Positions 10,255-18,809 of a stretch of 64,000 nt of DNA are shown piece after piece. Position 1 is the stretch's first letter, and every line of letters begins with the position of its first letter. Under the pieces are notes generated by a model. That model was not told the origin of the DNA and ran no database searches. It saw only the letters and a list, made by a program, of their open reading frames with translations. Made by a program: the position numbers and the translations under genes. Source of the stretch: Corythucha ciliata (lineage: Eukaryota; Arthropoda; Insecta; Hemiptera; Tingidae); the NCBI GenBank assembly GCA_038030265.1, contig CM075940.1, positions 3,162,001 to 3,226,000 on the forward strand. The letters run 5' to 3'.

Positions 10255-10730
10255 CCTATGTGTCGGGTTGTGTGAACTTAGCCCGACACAGGCTGATTTT
10301 TTAAGAAAATATAAATTCAAAACGCTAAACAAACGAAAATTTAGGCTAAACAAACGTAAACAAACGATAATGAGACGGAATATGCCACTAAACAAACGAT
10401 TCCGCCCATGTGTCGGGTTGCGTGAACTTAGCCCGACACATACTGTTTTTCGAAAAATTCATACATGAAATGGTAAACAAACGAAAATTTCGGCTAAACA
10501 AACATAAACAAACGATAATGAGACGGAATATGTCGCGAAACAAACGATTCCGCCCATGTGTCGGGTTGCGTGAACTTAGCCCGACACATGCTGTTTTTAA
10601 AAAAAAATCATATTCCGAATGCTAAACAAACGAAAACTTTGGCAAAACAAACGTAAACAAACGGTAAACAAACGATTGATTCATTTTTCGTTAAATTTCC
10701 TGACATGTGTTGTGCCAGGTTCACATGCGT
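10255..10730 (-). repeat. Right arm of the Foldback-like element
   Basis: Three units in inverse orientation to the left arm, each with the same hairpin (about 10258, 10411 and 10558) and TAAACAAACG decamers. The first hairpin has a variant loop. Confidence 0.9.
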
Positions 10731-10955
10731 AAAGGATAGCGCTGGATTTCTGCGGTCAACTTGCAACTTCCCTTGCCTTCCGTTGGGCTATTCCCTTCTC
10801 AGCTTCGCTCCAAACCACGTGATCCCCGTTACCTTCCCGTTTGTCAGTTTATCCTTCTGATTCAGCCGGCCTGTAGTTTACACCAGTACAAATAAATTAA
10901 TATTTTTGTATTTAAAACTATTTTTGTGTTCGTGTCATCTATTTTTTGAAAGGCA

Positions 10956-11610
10956 ATGGAGTGCCATTGTCACTTTTTGTATTTATCGCAAAAGTTTTTT
11001 CACGCGTACTTTCGAAGAAAATGGGTAGTTGAGTCCAGCGGTCGTTCCGAATCTGAGCTTCCGACTCTGACTACATCCGTGAAAGAGCGAAACCGTGAGT
11101 ACACCAGGCATTTTAAAAGGGAAAATTACGACCGTTACAAATGGTTGTCAAGGTGCCGTTCCAAGGGGGAACTACATATTTTGTTTTCCGTGCCTCCTTT
11201 TCGCCGTCTTCCCCGTCCCTTGGGTTTTCAAATTCACTAGCCCTCACCCTCACTCACTCTGCCCAAAACCACCAAAATTTTGTCAGGCCCACGTTAAGTC
11301 GTCATTTGACCTCTTCCAATTCGGCAAAACGTCCAGAATAAATCTTGCTGGACCAACAAAAAGCCCACTCGATTTCATTACATAATGAAAACTTTAAAAA
11401 AATAGGGAAGTGATCGTTCGGCTCATTGCCGCTATAATATGCTACTTGGCCAAACAGGAACAGGAATTGCCCTCAAAACGTGTTGAGCATGCAAGCCGGA
11501 TTTTTGAAGTTTCAAATTTTTTTAACATTTTTGTATCCGCTGGGAGATACATGATCAGTCAACAACTTGTCCACGTTAAACAGTTTCAACAACTATTTGC
11601 TTACGACTAA
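10956..11610 (+). pseudogene. hAT transposase N-terminal relic (TTF-type finger)
   Basis: Pieces in three frames read in order on the plus strand. First comes RENYDRYKWLSRC, then a shift to FCFPCLLF (the Cys pair of a TTF-type finger). Further on an SISLHNENFKKNREV-like stretch appears, then VRLIAAIICYLAKQEQELP, which matches the post-finger helix of ZMYM-type hAT transposases. It belongs to the host hAT element. The DDE core and the dimerisation domain are missing, and several frameshifts and stops are present. Confidence 0.7.
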
Positions 11611-11721
11611 ATTTGGAGCTTTCCCATTCACATTCTTCCAAGTTGTACTTAAAAGCACAAATCATCGTTGGGGGGGGGGGGGTTGCGGTAAACCAACAAT
11701 TGGACCCACGCTACGCTACTG

Positions 11722-12211
11722 ATCTCAGGTGAAAGTCAGGAAGGTTTATTGTTGAGACCTCGTCAGGAGTAATTGCATTCAAAGAGGTATAAGTTTGTCC
11801 TGGTAAAAATATGCTCGGGTGAGAAAATCCCATAAAAGAGAAAAGCGACTTAGAACTGCTGCAATAAAGTACCCTGTCTTTTATTGTTATGGAACAAAGA
11901 ACCCCTCCTCCATCTGTTTCTTGCAATTGAAAAGAAAAAAGGCCCATATAACCTTCAAAAAGTTCGTTCAGATTATTAAATTTATAATCCTTACCATTTC
12001 CATAGATACTTTCAACTACGTGAAGAGTATTATTACTATCATTTACGTTCGGAATTGAATTGTACGATTCGAAAGAAAGAAGTCCTGCGCACCATTTACT
12101 GTAAGTTTCACCTTCTCCTCGACGTCCAAGTTGTTGTCGGAGCTGAATTGGAGGGAAAAAATTCGAAGTTAAAACACTGGATTGACCCGTAAAGGACAAG
12201 GCGATAGACAT
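11722..12211 (-). pseudogene. Polinton minor capsid (penton-like) protein, N-terminal part
   Basis: ATG at 12211 lies 11 bp after the protease stop codon. The N-terminus has a TSNFFPPIQL motif and a GLLSFESYNSIPNV motif, which open Polinton penton-like proteins. A central segment includes ITIKDR and FMGFS. The frame runs into the hAT end at 11721 and stops by chance at 11711. The C-terminal continuation is at 7876-8396. Confidence 0.75.
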
Positions 12212-12221
12212 AACTGAAACT

Positions 12222-12590
12222 TTATGTGTCTGTGACAGCTATTAAAAACAGTATGGCCAAGTGTCCGCACACATGAGAATTGAATTCTTGAACTCTTTCT
12301 CGATTGTAGTGAATTTCACAGTCTTGCAAGTAGTCGACAAGTTCTTTAAATGGCTTTAAATTACCAAAGCTATCGAAATAAAGAGCAACATTACGTTTTA
12401 CATGATAGCAAACCCAGTGTGTACCGACTCCATCAACTCTATCGAGGTTTATGATTGCACACTCTTCACTCCAACGTTTTTTAGGCAATTCATCTCGGGA
12501 GAAAATTCCCCTGAAATGAGGTATTTTCAAAAAATTTGCTACTTTAGCAATATCTATATCTGAAAGTGGCCTGTCGGGAAGGCCAATCAT
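12222..12590 (-). CDS. PRO: Polinton adenain-like cysteine protease
   Basis: The protein has 122 residues. The catalytic set is visible: His58 in GTHWVCY, Asp73 in YFDSFG, Gln101 and Cys108 in SHVCGH, with the seven-residue Gln-to-Cys spacing of adenovirus protease. In Polintons this enzyme matures capsid precursors. The ATG overlaps the stop of the upstream PLA2 gene (sequence TAATG on the minus strand), and the minor-capsid ATG follows 11 bp after its stop, an operon-like layout. It is at the short end for the family; all core motifs are present and the frame is intact. Confidence 0.9.
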   Translation of the reverse strand: MIGLPDRPLSDIDIAKVANFLKIPHFRGIFSRDELPKKRWSEECAIINLDRVDGVGTHWVCYHVKRNVALYFDSFGNLKPFKELVDYLQDCEIHYNRERVQEFNSHVCGHLAILFLIAVTDT

Positions 12591-13501
12591 TAGTTTTTTG
12601 AAGCAATGACTAATCCAAGGCCGCCCCTTCTGGGAAGAGGCTTAAGGTATAAACCTTTTCCTATTTGCACGGCTTCGATTTGTCTGTTATGACGTTTCAT
12701 TTCATCCAGTTGCTTGCTCATTGATTTAGCTTCATTAATTGTTCTCGCAACTGTTGCTGCACCACCTGCCAAACTTCCTAATGCAGCAATTGCAGGAAGA
12801 GCGCCCATTAGGAAGGGAAGAAAGCCGCCGCGCTTGGGTACTGGTATAATACGTGGACAGGATGATTTACCATTTTTACTTTTGATACTGTTTTTTATCG
12901 TACGTATTGCCACCGATGCTTTATCGTAAACACTTGCCGAGCTGGGAAGACTCTTAATGGCCTTTTTCGCCATAGTAATTCCCTGTCGAAGCGTTAGGTT
13001 TAAACTTTTTTTTTTTTTAAACGCTTTCTTCTTTCTCATGTTCAGTTTCCTCCGTCTGTTTCGCTTTGTTTTGAGTACGTTTGGTTTTTGACGCATTCGT
13101 CTAAATGTTTTCTTACTGAGCCTTCCACCAATTTTCCCCTTTAATTTCATTGCTCCAAGAACGGTCCACGAAGATAATTTTTCAAAAATGGAAGCGTCTG
13201 AAGCTTTCGTTCTCTCTCTCGCGATGGATGCAAGACGCTTGTCAGCTTTAGCTCTCGACGTGCTGTCCTTATTCTGATCGTAGAAAATGTCGTGGGCTTT
13301 GCAGGCCCGGTCTAAACGATTAATTCCAGGGTCTTGACGTTTTAATCGCGTTTCCAAATCAGTTCCGGGTCCGCAATATTGATATCCACCAGGCAAATGA
13401 AGTTCGAAAGGAATTTTATTAATTGTCGAGTTGATCAACTCGCGTGCTCGATTCATACTGATTTGAGTTTTGTTTGTACACTTTATAATATAAGACTGCA
13501 A
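12590..13501 (-). CDS. Polinton PLA2-domain and pVI-like minor virion protein
   Basis: The protein has 303 residues, or 288 if it starts at the ATG at 13456. An N-terminal phospholipase A2 domain of parvovirus VP1 type shows the calcium loop YCGPGT (residues 42-47) and the catalytic His70-Asp71 pair in KAHDIFYD. A very basic middle (about residues 120-170, many Arg-Lys) could bind DNA. A Gly/Ala-rich hydrophobic segment, GGFLPFLMGALPAIAALGS, near residue 230 resembles membrane-active adenovirus pVI/pX-like proteins. The likely role is membrane breach during particle entry; that is inference. The frame is intact, and its start overlaps the upstream membrane-protein gene. Confidence 0.85.
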   Translation of the reverse strand: MQSYIIKCTNKTQISMNRARELINSTINKIPFELHLPGGYQYCGPGTDLETRLKRQDPGINRLDRACKAHDIFYDQNKDSTSRAKADKRLASIARERTKASDASIFEKLSSWTVLGAMKLKGKIGGRLSKKTFRRMRQKPNVLKTKRNRRRKLNMRKKKAFKKKKSLNLTLRQGITMAKKAIKSLPSSASVYDKASVAIRTIKNSIKSKNGKSSCPRIIPVPKRGGFLPFLMGALPAIAALGSLAGGAATVARTINEAKSMSKQLDEMKRHNRQIEAVQIGKGLYLKPLPRRGGLGLVIASKN

Positions 13502-13700
13502 ATGCTATAGTCAATGCTAAGAGACCTACAATTATAAAGGTTCCATCTATACAAATGGTAGTGAACGTCTGAATCTGCGAGGAAGACTTTTCCATGAAGC
13601 ATGGAAATGAACTATTACGCCACATTTTCAATAGCAAGTCGCATGGAGGTCCTACAGCTAGTTTTCCAAAGCCCTCCAATAAATATTGTTCAGGATGCAT
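13419..13700 (-). CDS. Small single-pass membrane protein of the Polinton capsid block
   Basis: A 93-residue frame with one clear hydrophobic segment, FIIVGLLALTIAFAVLYY, around residues 55-72 and a short polar tail. It overlaps the start of the PLA2 gene by about 80 bases in another frame. It is the first gene of the minus-strand block. I do not recognise a family. Similar small membrane ORFs accompany virion genes in Polinton-like viruses, which is the only support for a virion role. Confidence 0.55.
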   Translation of the reverse strand: MHPEQYLLEGFGKLAVGPPCDLLLKMWRNSSFPCFMEKSSSQIQTFTTICIDGTFIIVGLLALTIAFAVLYYKVYKQNSNQYESSTRVDQLDN

Positions 13701-13835
13701 TTTGAGCGCTGTATCTTATAAGAAGAGTATGTTACTTCCTCGGTGTCTGGTAATTGTATGATGTATTAACTTATTTCTATCTTTTTTTATGGAAAATAAC
13801 AAATTTAATATTGAAAATATCTAAAAAGAGCCAAT

Positions 13836-14155
13836 TAACACAAAGCGTAAACCTACAGCAGGTACGATATGCCTTCTGTCAAAGGCAGTATGCTTTGAAC
13901 TGAATTTCGAGGATTGAGATGAAAAGAAGACCTGCCTTTATGTCCTAAAAGCTTTTTTTTTTTTCAGGTTCTATGACCTGCCTTTAAAGAGGTAATTAAC
14001 ACAAAGCATATACCTACGTCAGGTACGATATGCCTTCTGTCAAAGGCAGTATGCTTTGAACTGAATTCCAAGGATAGAGACCTGCCTAAAAGCTTTTTCA
14101 GGTTCTATGACCTGCCTTTAAGTCCTAAAAGCTTTTTTTTCCAGTTTCATTCACT
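13836..14155. repeat. Two direct repeats of about 150 bp in the central Polinton spacer
   Basis: The segment AATTAACACAAAGC through CAGTATGCTTTGAACTGAAT occurs at about 13835 and again at about 13990, each followed by a variant of GACCTGCCT...AAAGCTTTTT. Inside each copy CTTCTGTCAAAGGCAG is partly palindromic. The repeats lie between the divergent capsid and replication blocks, where promoters for both would be expected. Confidence 0.8.
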
Positions 14156-14411
14156 AACTATTTTTCTTTCTTTCAATGGGTCAATTTCCAAGAAATAGGA
14201 GTTCGGTAGGATTTTTTTGTTGAAGAAAACCTCAACTTACCTGGATTCTTCTTCTTCTATTGTATTTTCATCTGGTTTTGTCTGAATCTTATCACATGGT
14301 ACATCTTGAAATTGTAAAATTTAAAGGAGAACTAAAGTGGTGGGGGGGAGAGAGAGGACTGAGTTGTTTGTGCAAATCATAAGCATTGCTCTAGAAGCTT
14401 GTGAAGAAGCT

Positions 14412-14422
14412 ACAGTTCACTT
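14412..14422. repeat. Target-site duplication of the truncated Jockey-like element, left copy
   Basis: ACAGTTCACTT here recurs at 15727-15737, flanking the insertion. Confidence 0.85.
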
Positions 14423-15726
14423 TTTTTTTTTTTTTTTTTTTTTAAATAATACAAACTTTATTGCAAAATGATTTTTACATTGCAGTTGTGCCACCAATAT
14501 ATGAAATATAGTAGGTACATAAATATCCTAATTAACATGAAGCATGATTGGAGGTTGTAATCCAGTGATTGTCCTCCCTTGTTGCAAAATTAACATTGTG
14601 GTAAGTAACGCGTATACATAAATTAATTAATTAACTATGACATTAACAGATTTATTGTCGTCACAGAAAGTCTTGAGGTCTTTTACGTTTTAAACGACGA
14701 TGATTTTGGGGAGGAGGGCCGTTGTTGCAGAGATCCACGAGAAGTGTATTTGAGTGTTGTCTCATTGATGAGTGGAGATTCGAGTACGTGGTTTTTAAGA
14801 CGGAATCTATTTCTGGGATGTCCAAATCAGCATGTAAGGTAGAATTACGTACGTACCAAGGTGCGTCCGTGATGATTCGTAGTACTCTGTTTTGTGTGGT
14901 TTGGATACGTTTCAAATGAGAATTTGCAGCGGAGCCCCATATTCCACACGAGTACGTCCAAATGGGGCGGATTAGAGAAAGGTATATTAGTCTTTTGGTG
15001 TTTAGGCTTAGTGAGGATTTGCTTCCGAGTAGGCTTTTGAGCTGTTTTATTCTATACCGTATCCTCCGAACAAGCTGCTCTACATGGTCTTTCCAGGTCA
15101 ATTTCCTATCCATAGTCAGTCCTAGATATCGCACAGTCTCTTCAGTCGGGATAGGTTCTTTGTTTAACATGATTAGAGCGGGAGCACTTTGTCTGCGTCG
15201 GAGCGTGAAGTTGATTAAGGCAGACTTGCTGGTATTCATTACCACTCTCCATTTGCGACACCAGTTTTCTATTAACCGTGCGAAGTCTTGAACAGTTTCC
15301 ACCGCTTGTACGTGATCGTCCGCTTTGCATAATGCCGCCACATCATCCGCATAGTGTGCTATTGTGAGTCGATCGGAGGTGGGGAAGTCGCTCGTATAGA
15401 GTAAATACAAAAGTGGTCCTAAGATGCTACCTTGAGGAACGGAGGATTCTATGAGCGCCGAGCTAGATACGGCTCCCCGACATCTCACAGAGAAAGTTCG
15501 GCCGGATAGGTATGACAGCAGGATTCTGTAATATGTGTCGGGCAGATGGGGTTTCACTTTTGATAGGAGGCCCGGATGCCATACCTTATCGAACGCCTTT
15601 TCGGTATCAAAGAACGCTCCCAGGCATACCTTTTGTTCCTCATATGTTTCTAATATTTCTTCGATTACTCTGTGCAGCTGCTGGGGACAGGAGTGCATCT
15701 CACGGAATCCGAATTGAGTAGGCGGG
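14423..15726 (-). mobile_element. 5'-truncated Jockey-like retrotransposon in the Polinton
   Basis: The 3' end is a poly(T) on the plus strand from about 14421, i.e. a poly(A) tail on the minus strand. The 5' end at 15726 is truncated within the reverse transcriptase. The 11-bp duplication ACAGTTCACTT flanks it. The right part of the element lies inside the first copy of the 1,464-bp tandem duplication. Confidence 0.9.
14661..15726 (-). pseudogene. Reverse transcriptase and C-terminus of a Jockey-like ORF2
   Basis: The frame is open for about 345 residues. It covers the palm from DTEKAFDKVWH through the SVPQGSILGPLL motif and the catalytic AHYADDVAAL, then the thumb with YLGLTMDRKLTWKDHV and a C-terminal helical tail ending RRLKRKRPQDFL. 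The endonuclease and fingers are missing because of 5' truncation, so it is dead on arrival, although the remaining frame has no stop, which indicates recent insertion. Confidence 0.9.
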
Positions 15727-15770
15727 ACAGTTCACTTGAAACTAAAAAATAAAAATAAAATAAAATAAAA

Positions 15771-16227
15771 ATGAATTCCGTAAGCGAGAAGAAGATTGAC
15801 GCACATATGAGCGTAAGTAAATATCCATTCGTCAATTACAAATTGCATGTTCTCTCGATCATATCTCCTACACTTTTGAAGAAAATTATCTGATTTCATT
15901 CACAGAATAAGTTCATGAAATCACATGGTTTTCTACACTAGTGTAACTCTAGCAAAACAATGGAACGGACCTTTTATTTATTATTTTCCATTTATTAATT
16001 TTTTTATTTTTAAATTACAGAGAGAAGAAATCGAAGCTATGTTTTTCGACGTTGGGGTATACATTCACGAGTGTTACCTGTATAAAGATTTTGCAACTTG
16101 TTGGGACTGTACAAGCAATTACCACGCGCAGTATTATGCAGCAATTGACGAGTTGATATCGGAGCCGCCACCAGAGAACCTGCAGCGCTGTAGAGATTGC
16201 AACAGGCTACTATATTGGTGGATGTAG
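15771..16227 (+). CDS. Small spliced Cys-containing protein, copy 1
   Basis: Exon 1 (15771-15812, 14 codons) starts with ATG after an A-rich leader and ends at a GTAAGT donor. Exon 2 (16021-16227) follows a T-rich tract and ACAG acceptor. The joined product is 82 residues. It has two Cys pairs, CWDC and CRDC, about 40 residues apart, which could bind one zinc, and ends in LLYWWM. An AATAAA-like signal follows. It opens the plus-strand block of the Polinton, so an early or regulatory role is possible. I do not recognise a family. Confidence 0.6.
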
Positions 16228-16449
16228 CCGATTCATTTTTCTTCTTTTAACATGTAAAAAATAATAAAGAACAGAGTAGGAAATTTAATTTTTTTTTTTC
16301 TTCAAATCAGATTCATTCGTTTATGAAACCCACTTATCCTTCCTCTCCTCGTCTAACATTTTTGAAATAAACTTTTGTTTTTCAAATCAGATTCATTCGT
16401 TCATGATATTCACTTATCCTTCCTCTCCTCTTCTATTATTTCATTTAGG

Positions 16450-17190
16450 ATTAGTCTTTTGGTGTTTAGGCTTAGTGAGGATTTGCTTCCGAGTAGGCTT
16501 TTGAGCTGTTTTATTCTATACCGTATCCTCCGAACAAGCTGCTCTACATGGTCTTTCCAGGTCAATTTCCTATCCATAGTCAGTCCTAGATATCGCACAG
16601 TCTCTTCAGTCGGGATAGGTTCTTTGTTTAACATGATTAGAGCGGGAGCACTTTGTCTGCGTCGGAGCGTGAAGTTGATTAAGGCAGACTTGCTGGTATT
16701 CATTACCACTCTCCATTTGCGACACCAGTTTTCTATTAACCGTGCGAAGTCTTGAACAGTTTCCACCGCTTGTACGTGATCGTCCGCTTTGCATAATGCC
16801 GCCACATCATCCGCATAGTGTGCTATTGTGAGTCGATCGGAGGTGGGGAAGTCGCTCGTATAGAGTAAATACAAAAGTGGTCCTAAGATGCTACCTTGAG
16901 GAACGGAGGATTCTATGAGCGCCGAGCTAGATACGGCTCCCCGACATCTCACAGAGAAAGTTCGGCCGGATAGGTATGACAGCAGGATTCTGTAATATGT
17001 GTCGGGCAGATGGGGTTTCACTTTTGATAGGAGGCCCGGATGCCATACCTTATCGAACGCCTTTTCGGTATCAAAGAACGCTCCCAGGCATACCTTTTGT
17101 TCCTCATATGTTTCTAATATTTCTTCGATTACTCTGTGCAGCTGCTGGGGACAGGAGTGCATCTCACGGAATCCGAATTGAGTAGGCGGG
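16450..17190 (-). pseudogene. Second copy of the Jockey-like reverse transcriptase fragment
   Basis: Identical to the corresponding part of the 14.4-15.7 kb element, through the YADD motif. It is cut at the duplication junction just after the SLSLNTKRL segment, so the thumb is lost and the frame runs into unrelated sequence. It exists only because of the tandem duplication. Confidence 0.9.
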
Positions 17191-17234
17191 ACAGTTCACT
17201 TGAAACTAAAAAATAAAAATAAAATAAAATAAAA

Positions 17235-17691
17235 ATGAATTCCGTAAGCGAGAAGAAGATTGACGCACATATGAGCGTAAGTAAATATCCATTCGTCAAT
17301 TACAAATTGCATGTTCTCTCGATCATATCTCCTACACTTTTGAAGAAAATTATCTGATTTCATTCACAGAATAAGTTCATGAAATCACATGGTTTTCTAC
17401 ACTAGTGTAACTCTAGCAAAACAATGGAACGGACCTTTTATTTATTATTTTCCATTTATTAATTTTTTTATTTTTAAATTACAGAGAGAAGAAATCGAAG
17501 CTATGTTTTTCGACGTTGGGGTATACATTCACGAGTGTTACCTGTATAAAGATTTTGCAACTTGTTGGGACTGTACAAGCAATTACCACGCGCAGTATTA
17601 TGCAGCAATTGACGAGTTGATATCGGAGCCGCCACCAGAGAACCTGCAGCGCTGTAGAGATTGCAACAGGCTACTATATTGGTGGATGTAG
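17235..17691 (+). CDS. Small spliced Cys-containing protein, copy 2
   Basis: An exact copy of the gene at 15771-16227: exon 1 at 17235-17276, exon 2 at 17485-17691, with donor, acceptor and polyadenylation signal preserved. This copy is next to the PolB gene and so represents the original downstream context. Confidence 0.6.
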
Positions 17692-18036
17692 CCGATTCAT
17701 TTTTCTTCTTTTAACATGTAAAAAATAATAAAGAACAGAGTAGGAAATTTAATTTTTTTTTTTCTTCAAATCAGATTCATTCGTTTATGAAACCCACTTA
17801 TCCTTCCTCTCCTCGTCTAACATTTTTGAAATAAACTTTTGTTTTTCAAATCAGATTCATTCGTTCATGATATTCACTTATCCTTCCTCTCCTCTTCTAT
17901 TATTTCATTCAGGATGGTGGGTGGGGAGGGGAACAGTAGTCAGGTAGTCGGTTGTATAGGAGTAGGTTGAGCTACCAACATTTTTGGAAAAATAGTAGTG
18001 GGGAGGGGAGGGCAGGCAATTAGCGTTGACAAGTGC

Positions 18037-18048
18037 CTTTAAAAAGGG
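18037..18048 (+). promoter_or_regulatory. Possible TATA-like element for PolB
   Basis: CCTTTAAAAAGGGC lies about 280 bp before the PolB ATG, followed by a pyrimidine-rich leader. Position and A/T composition fit a core promoter; this is not proven. Confidence 0.3.
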
Positions 18049-18321
18049 CTTGCGGACCGGACATTTCTCCACTTCAATCTTGCATTGAAACCTTGTGTTG
18101 TGTACTGTTTTCAATCGTGTTTCCCGTTGACCATTTTTTTTTTCATTTTTTTTTTTAATTGGAAAAATTTAATTTAATTTTTTCTTTTAAAAAGAAAACT
18201 GTTTCAACGTGAAACATTAGCTCTCAAGCAGTTCATTTCACCAAAAAACATTTTTTTCTTTAATTTAATTTATCTTAAATCTTTAATTTTAATCTTTAAT
18301 TTACCAAAAAAAAAAAAAAAA

Positions 18322-18809
18322 ATGCATTCTCGTAGGAGTGTAATTCGTTTTTCCGCCAATTCCAGTAGAGTTGCTGAAGAAGTCATCATCATCGATGATG
18401 ACAACTCGTCCGATGCTATTTCTAGCGGAGAGGGCGTGAACGGCGGAGGGCTTAATAGCTCTTCTCGTAGGAGCTTAATTTGTTATGTTCCTTCCGCTAG
18501 AAATAGCCAGGAAATCATCGTCATTTCCGATGATGACGATTGTGAGCATGGTTCGGCTTCGGACGGCGGTGGTGATGGTGTTGGTGATAGTGATGGTGAT
18601 GGTGTTGGTGATGGTGTTGGTGCAAGTGCTGACGTTGAGACGACATCGACGGTCTATGACCCCGTCCCATCGACGACGACTCAGGAAAATCCGCAGCCGT
18701 CAACAAGTTACAACCCTGAACCATCAGCAGCGAGAGAGGTTCAAGAAACTTCAAGACCTTCAACGAGCGGATCGTCAGGAGAAGAAAGTCTCCTTAATAA
18801 CTTTCAAAG
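18322..18809 (+). CDS. First exon of the Polinton PolB gene: tandem SUMO-interaction-like motifs
   Basis: The ATG at 18322 follows an A-run. The exon encodes two similar modules of about 45 residues. Each begins SRRS and contains a hydrophobic quartet followed by acids: EEVIIIDDDN in the first and QEIIVISDDDD in the second. This is the SUMO-interacting-motif pattern of [VI]-x-[VI]-[VI] next to Asp/Glu/Ser. A Gly/Asp/Val repeat and a Ser/Thr/Pro-rich linker follow. The exon can join in frame to the first zinc-finger exon at 18961 if a GC-AG intron (donor GCATGT at 18810) is used. Recruitment to SUMO-rich nuclear bodies is inference. Confidence 0.6.

Larger units (their letters stand above)
8785..10730 (+). 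mobile_element. Foldback-like element nested in the hAT element
   Basis: The ends are inverted repeats starting ACGCATGTGAACCTGG (left) and its complement (right), flanked by the 9-bp duplication AAAGGATAG at 8776-8784 and 10731-10739. Each arm is made of tandem units of about 148-150 bp, rich in the 10-mer CGTTTGTTTA. The centre holds one reading frame (9501-10103). Long inverted repeats built of short tandem repeats plus a 9-bp duplication is the layout of Drosophila FB elements; no sequence relationship to FB is claimed. Confidence 0.85.
8405..11721 (+). mobile_element. hAT element inserted in the minor-capsid gene
   Basis: The left end reads CAGGGGCGTATTC and the right end, read inward, CAGTAGCGTAGCGTGG, both of hAT form. 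The 8-bp duplication ATCTCAGG flanks it. The element is 3,317 bp, of which 1,955 bp is the nested Foldback-like insertion with its target copy. A decayed transposase N-terminus lies at 10956-11610. The ends are imperfect inverted repeats, matching mainly in the first eight bases. A second end with the same CAGTAGCGTAGCGTGG start lies at 52776. Confidence 0.85.
14986..17913. repeat. Tandem duplication, two 1,464-bp copies
   Basis: Copy one is 14986-16449 and copy two is 16450-17913. Every landmark I compared is offset by exactly 1,464, and the only difference seen is at the extreme end (16446 versus 17910). The unit contains part of the Jockey-like reverse transcriptase, the target-site duplication and the complete small spliced gene. 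The junction at 16449/16450 has no obvious long homology. Confidence 0.95.

Noticed and set aside
18521..18763. Minus-strand His-rich frame
   Set aside because: It is the antisense of the Gly/Asp/Val repeat of the PolB first exon.
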